A stretch of DNA of 64,000 bases. Origin: Punica granatum. Lineage: Eukaryota > Streptophyta > Magnoliopsida > Myrtales > Lythraceae. Positions 59,802 through 64,000 of the stretch are shown here, piece after piece (positions within the stretch are counted from its first letter, which is position 1; the number at the start of each line of letters is the position of its first letter). The stretch is from contig NC_045130.1 in assembly GCF_007655135.1 (NCBI RefSeq), positions 20,155,363-20,219,362 on the forward strand, given 5' to 3'. Below the pieces are notes generated by a model, which saw only the letters and a program-made list of their open reading frames with translations, was not told the DNA's origin and searched no databases. The position numbers were made by a program, and so were the translations under genes.

Positions 59802-62609
59802 TGTACGGACCCGAATGTGGACTCTCGTCGGGGCCCGCATTGCGCGCTTTTGGATCGCGCGGCTTGAAAGTGTCCACCTTCCCGTGGGGACGCGTGACGG
59901 ACACGCGTGAGAGAAGGAGTCGCCACTTATCATTTTACGACCCGAAGGTCGAGGGCGGATAAGTTACCCGGGTCTAGGGGTATGGAACACCTAGTTGTTG
60001 TTAAGGCATTGGTCTGTGCGGAACCGGAAAGTCCGTGTTCGGGGGTTCATGTTACGTGCGGGCCTATATCCCGCACGCCCTTTCGGTACTCTGGTTTGCT
60101 AGGCTTGCATGTTTTATTATTTACCGCGTAGATTAAATTGCGCTCGGCTCGCACGTTTTGACACCGTAAACTCGATGAATTAAACGATGTCGGTTGAGAA
60201 GCCGAGAGAGAAGTAAATCTGTGTGTCAGGGAATTGGTTCACAATCTTGCGTTACAGTTCATCGAACCATGGAGGTTGAATCCCTGCGTGAACCAGAACC
60301 GCGAGTTCTTGGATTTACTTGTATCTGGGCAAGCATTAGACCGATTCGATTAATTCGACTCTCGGACCGTTCGCTCACTGACTGGAATTCTTACAGAATA
60401 AATGTACAAAATAAAATCCTTACAATGCTCTCGAAAACAATAAATACAAATTACAAAAGGGTCGAATTCCAGTCGTTTCGCGTTCGGTTATTATTCCACT
60501 CTAACTCACCGTGAGTTTAGGGAAAAGACCGAAGAACTGAAATTCAATGGACGCTCTTACTGAATAGGGCGTTGGACCCTGTGAGCGTTGATTAGGGTGT
60601 TGAACCCTGTGCTCGATGATTAGGGCGCTGAACCCTAATATTATTCGGCCTAGGGATCAGGCTCGACCCGCATGGCAAACAGGTGCGGAAAGATAACACG
60701 CAACATGTTAATAACAGACAAGGTGTTTGTTATTATCGAGTGTACGTGTTTTAACAAATTGTTAATCCAGGGTATTTTGGCATGCAAATCCTACCCTAGA
60801 CAAACAAGCACGTGCCAACGTTTTAGCATTCGGCTTTGTTTTGAGAACCTGACAAAGAGAGTCAAATCTCATGTGTGTGGATTGATTTTACAGTTGTTCT
60901 GTATTGTGACACTGAATTTCCACTGAATTAGCCAAACTCGTGTTTTGACTCTAGATTTGGAATCTAGAATTCCTCCTAACCATTATCGAGTGTTTGGTTA
61001 GGTCGAGTGAAAGGTTAATCAGCATTTTGCATGTTTTCTTGATAGAGATAACCGTTCTAGTTACCCGAGTCTATGTTAGGATGACAGAAACTCATCAGTT
61101 AGATAAGAAAAGGCTATGTAGATGAACCTGCACCTGAACAGGTAGCCCGTTCTTATCCCGTACTGTAGTGTTTCTGTCATGCTAACCTTAAGAGTGTCGT
61201 TGAATTGTGAAATGACGATTTTGCCCTTTATTTGAAAATTGTTTTCAGAAAAGGGGAAACATCGCAGTGCGGGCCACCTCGGCTTGTAGCCGGTGTCGAC
61301 CAATTCCCTAGATCGTCCAGGGTTATGCAAGAACCCCGACAAAGCCAAAGAACCGGTCGGTCTGCCCGGAAGTGATCTAGAAAGATCTTCTGCATCATGA
61401 CCTGAGTTACCTGGAATCAGGTAAAAACTCAAGTTGAGACACAGAAGCCCTTTTCAGACGTCCATGCTACATCGGACCGCGCGTTTCGGGTTTTGAAATT
61501 GATAAGTTTGAACAGGGCACCGACGTCATTTGACAACTCATCGACGCGAGTTATCGGTTAATGGCCAATTCGTGTAAACTTTATCAGTGTAAAGTGGGTT
61601 TAATCATGTGAGCGTCCCGATTAACCCGTTTGTGGAATTGATGCTTAAGGGTTATGCCGAATGCATTAATTGTGAAAACGATTCACGACTCGACGACCAA
61701 GACGATTCCATAAGGATCGAGGATAATTTGGTCCAATGACCGAAACTACCCTCATAACCGAATGGACCCGAATGAGTCATCGTTACCCGAATCCATGCAT
61801 GCTTTGTTTTGAAAAGACATTTTCATGCGATATTGCGACGATAATGCAAATTGCAAATTACACGAAAGCCGAGAACAGACTCAAAACGGGAAGAGGAAGC
61901 CTCATGCAACCCGTACGAGTCTAAGAGGCTCTCAGCCACTTCTCTTTGGAGATAGCCGAGAAGTCCTATGGCCCGAATGGGGTTCCACGAGGTTTACCCG
62001 TCTCGTTTCGAATCATTTCTCGCATGCTCAAACGACAAACATGATAAATGACACGATTAAACGAAAATCGGTATTGCCATGATTTGAATAACGCATTCGA
62101 ACATGCAAACATGCACAAACAAGTTATTTAAGGAATCGATAAAACAATACCGACTTCATGCATGTAAGAAAACACGAGAAGACTCGGGAATCGAACTTGG
62201 ATCGGGCCAAGAAGGTCGTTCTTAACCCGAGGAAAGCAAGCCAAGTGTCGGTTACCTCTTCTTGAGGCAAACCCGAGAGCTCTTTTGCTTATTTCGGGTC
62301 GGGAAGGTCTTCCGAGGGTCGATCCAAACGTTTCCCGACATGCTAACATGTTAATCGAGGATAAACATGCATGATATAATGTAAAAAGTACATAAACATG
62401 AAGTCTTGCAAGTGAACATGCTTTGTGCACCATATTACTCCATAGCCATGCAAATAATATAAAAAGCCATAACTCCTCTAAGTCAAGAGTGATTTACCTA
62501 GCCTCGGGATACGAGGAAAGAGTCGGGGAAGTGTTCGAGAGTCGGGTGACTCGGTTGAACGCTTGAAAGAATGCTCGGGTGCAAGGACATGCACGTTCGG
62601 GGAGCTAGG

Positions 62610-62710
62610 TGCACGGGAGGCCGGCTGGCGTGCGCGGGCGCGCGGCTGTGCGCACTGCTGTGCGCACGTGTGCGCGGCTGGACGCGCGAGTGTGCGGCTA
62701 CGGGTGCACT
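62610..62710 (-). repeat. GC-rich low-complexity segment, E5 LTR
   Basis: GCGCGGCTGTGCGCACTGC-type words, the E5 version of the segment at 31105-31245, diverged and shorter. Confidence 0.6.
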
Positions 62711-63055
62711 GTTCACCCGAGAGCACGATCTTCACCCGAAATGAGGAAATCAACCTGAAATGATGAGCAAATGACTTCAAACCAAAAATCTAATTTCATG
62801 AATGAACTCCTTGGGTCCAAAACATGTGGTCCATGGAGTTTGAGAAGTTTTGAACTTAAGTCGGGATGATGAACATCGGCTTCCGACTTAAGAAACTCAA
62901 AGCTTTCTTCGGGTTTGCTTCGATTTTTCTCTCTTGGTTTTGAAGTGTTTTAAACTTGCTGGTTCTTGGCTATGGAGTTGAGAGCTTTTCTTGAGGGAGA
63001 AAGCTTGGAGAGAGTGTGCCAGAGGAGAAGTGATTATCTTAATCACTTTTGGGCC

Positions 63056-63062
63056 ATTTATA
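63056..63062 (-). promoter_or_regulatory. Candidate TATA box, E5 LTR
   Basis: On the minus strand TATAAAT followed by GGCCCAAAAGTG, as in E0 and E3. Confidence 0.6.
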
Positions 63063-64000
63063 GGCAAAGCTAATGACACAATTAGCAAAAGCAAGTGCTC
63101 TTAACCCCCATGCTTAGAAAATATCAAGCCTCATCCTCTTCCATTGCATTAATGAAGAAGAGATAAGACATTGATGAGCATTGATGAGCATTGATGGAGG
63201 CTTGAGTGTTGTCTTCAAACTCTTGGATATTTTCAAGCAAGAGTGCAAGTTGGCTTCTTGCATTGAAGAAGAAGATGAAGCTTCTAGAGTAAAGGGTGAC
63301 TCATCTTGAGTAGCCCGTGGGTCCCACGACCGAAGAGGAGAAACCGGGAAAAAGCTCGGGTCTCGATTGATCGCGCATTCGAAGTTCGTGGTTTGAATTG
63401 AACGTCGAATTATCGATATACGCGAGGAAATGGATTTAATGAGTCCGAGATTGGCATTTTCCGTGAGAAATTGCCAAATGTCTGTATGAGGCTTGGAAGC
63501 CGGTTTTGCTCCTTTTATGCATTCAGAGCGAGGTTACCCACTTCTGACAGCATATCTTGTATCTGCATCCCACGTTGGTCATTTTGACATAAATTGTCAA
63601 ATTACATGGGCCCTTGTCCCTTAAGCCGGTAAATACAAATATAGAGCCGGAGATGTCCTAGGAGGCCGAAACTGGATTTCTCAGATTGCTTTCTGAGTTT
63701 CTTGGGCGATCCGGAGATTACTGCTATCTCTGTTTGCTGAGATTGGGCCTCTAAGGATATGAAAAGTGCATCTGAGACCCTTAAAGCACTGCTCGAGGGG
63801 TCTAGATGAGTTGTGTGATTCATTCCGACAATTCCACATTGAGCCTTGAGAAGGCTAGCATTGTGTAAGGTAAGCATCCGGCGTCAAGTTTCCCCAAAGA
63901 GGACCTCCGGATATGGATTTTCACTGAAAATGGCCTTTTGTGCCCCTCGGAGGTTACTCGGGAAACCGTGAAGGGTTTTGCTGTCTGTTTTGCCCAATTG

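Larger units (their letters stand above)
59802..64000 (-). mobile_element. E5 LTR (type B), incomplete at the right edge
   Basis: On the minus strand it ends TTCGGGTCCGTACA at 59802, directly next to E4 pol. It matches the E0 LTR from its end back to about position 670 of the LTR, where the window stops. Its left flank TCATC (59797-59801) would be one copy of a target duplication. As the outer 3' end faces left, this is either the 3' LTR of an E5 element extending to the right or a solo LTR; the window cannot tell. Confidence 0.88.

Overview
The window is plant nuclear DNA made almost entirely of nested LTR retrotransposons. I found no host gene, tRNA, rRNA or bacterial feature. The elements are large Ty3/gypsy retrotransposons of the Tat/Ogre type: LTRs of 4-5 kb, an extra ORF upstream of gag, a protease with a D-N-G-S active site, a second (archaeal-type) RNase H before integrase, a primer-binding site starting TGGCGACTCC, and tandem repeats between pol and the polypurine tract. 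The predicted proteins resemble, from memory, repeat-derived proteins annotated in pomegranate (Punica granatum, Myrtales). That species call is recollection and was not searched.

I name the elements E0-E5. E2 is the oldest host layer (+ strand; its 5' part lies off the left edge). E0 (+) sits inside the upstream ORF of E2; only its 3' side is visible: an 8.6-kb array of a 60-bp repeat (1-8640), a 3' UTR tail, a polypurine tract and a 3' LTR (9041-10379 plus 30488-34026). E1 (+, 10380-30482, about 20.1 kb) is a complete, coding-type but mutated element inserted in the E0 LTR, with a 5-bp GGACC duplication on both sides. E2 continues at 34027-38321 (rest of its upstream ORF, gag, protease) until E4 (- strand) interrupts it. 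E4 shows the end of its 3' LTR (38322-38618), then E3 (+, 38619-51652) inserted into that LTR, then the rest of the LTR (51653-55822), its polypurine tract, 3' UTR and the integrase end of pol (57999-59801). E5 (-) interrupts E4 pol with an LTR running from 59802 past the right edge.

Two related LTR types occur. Type A is carried by E1 and E4; type B by E0, E3 and E5. They share the first ~20 bp and a related 3' half, and differ elsewhere. E3 has type B LTRs, a primer-binding site and a polypurine tract but no gag or pol, so it looks like a non-autonomous derivative that depends on proteins from relatives.

The most notable points are: (1) the 60-bp satellite-like array sits where E1, E3 and E4 carry smaller tandem arrays, which suggests a satellite growing out of a retrotransposon 3' UTR; (2) a 211-bp intron between the protease and reverse transcriptase parts of E1, whose removal puts the flanking frames in phase; (3) a ~945-bp deletion in the E1 5' LTR carrying a templated filler and removing the likely TATA box; (4) conserved hairpin modules downstream of pol, kept even in coding-less E3. 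All coding regions carry stops or frameshifts, so no element here is likely to be autonomous now.
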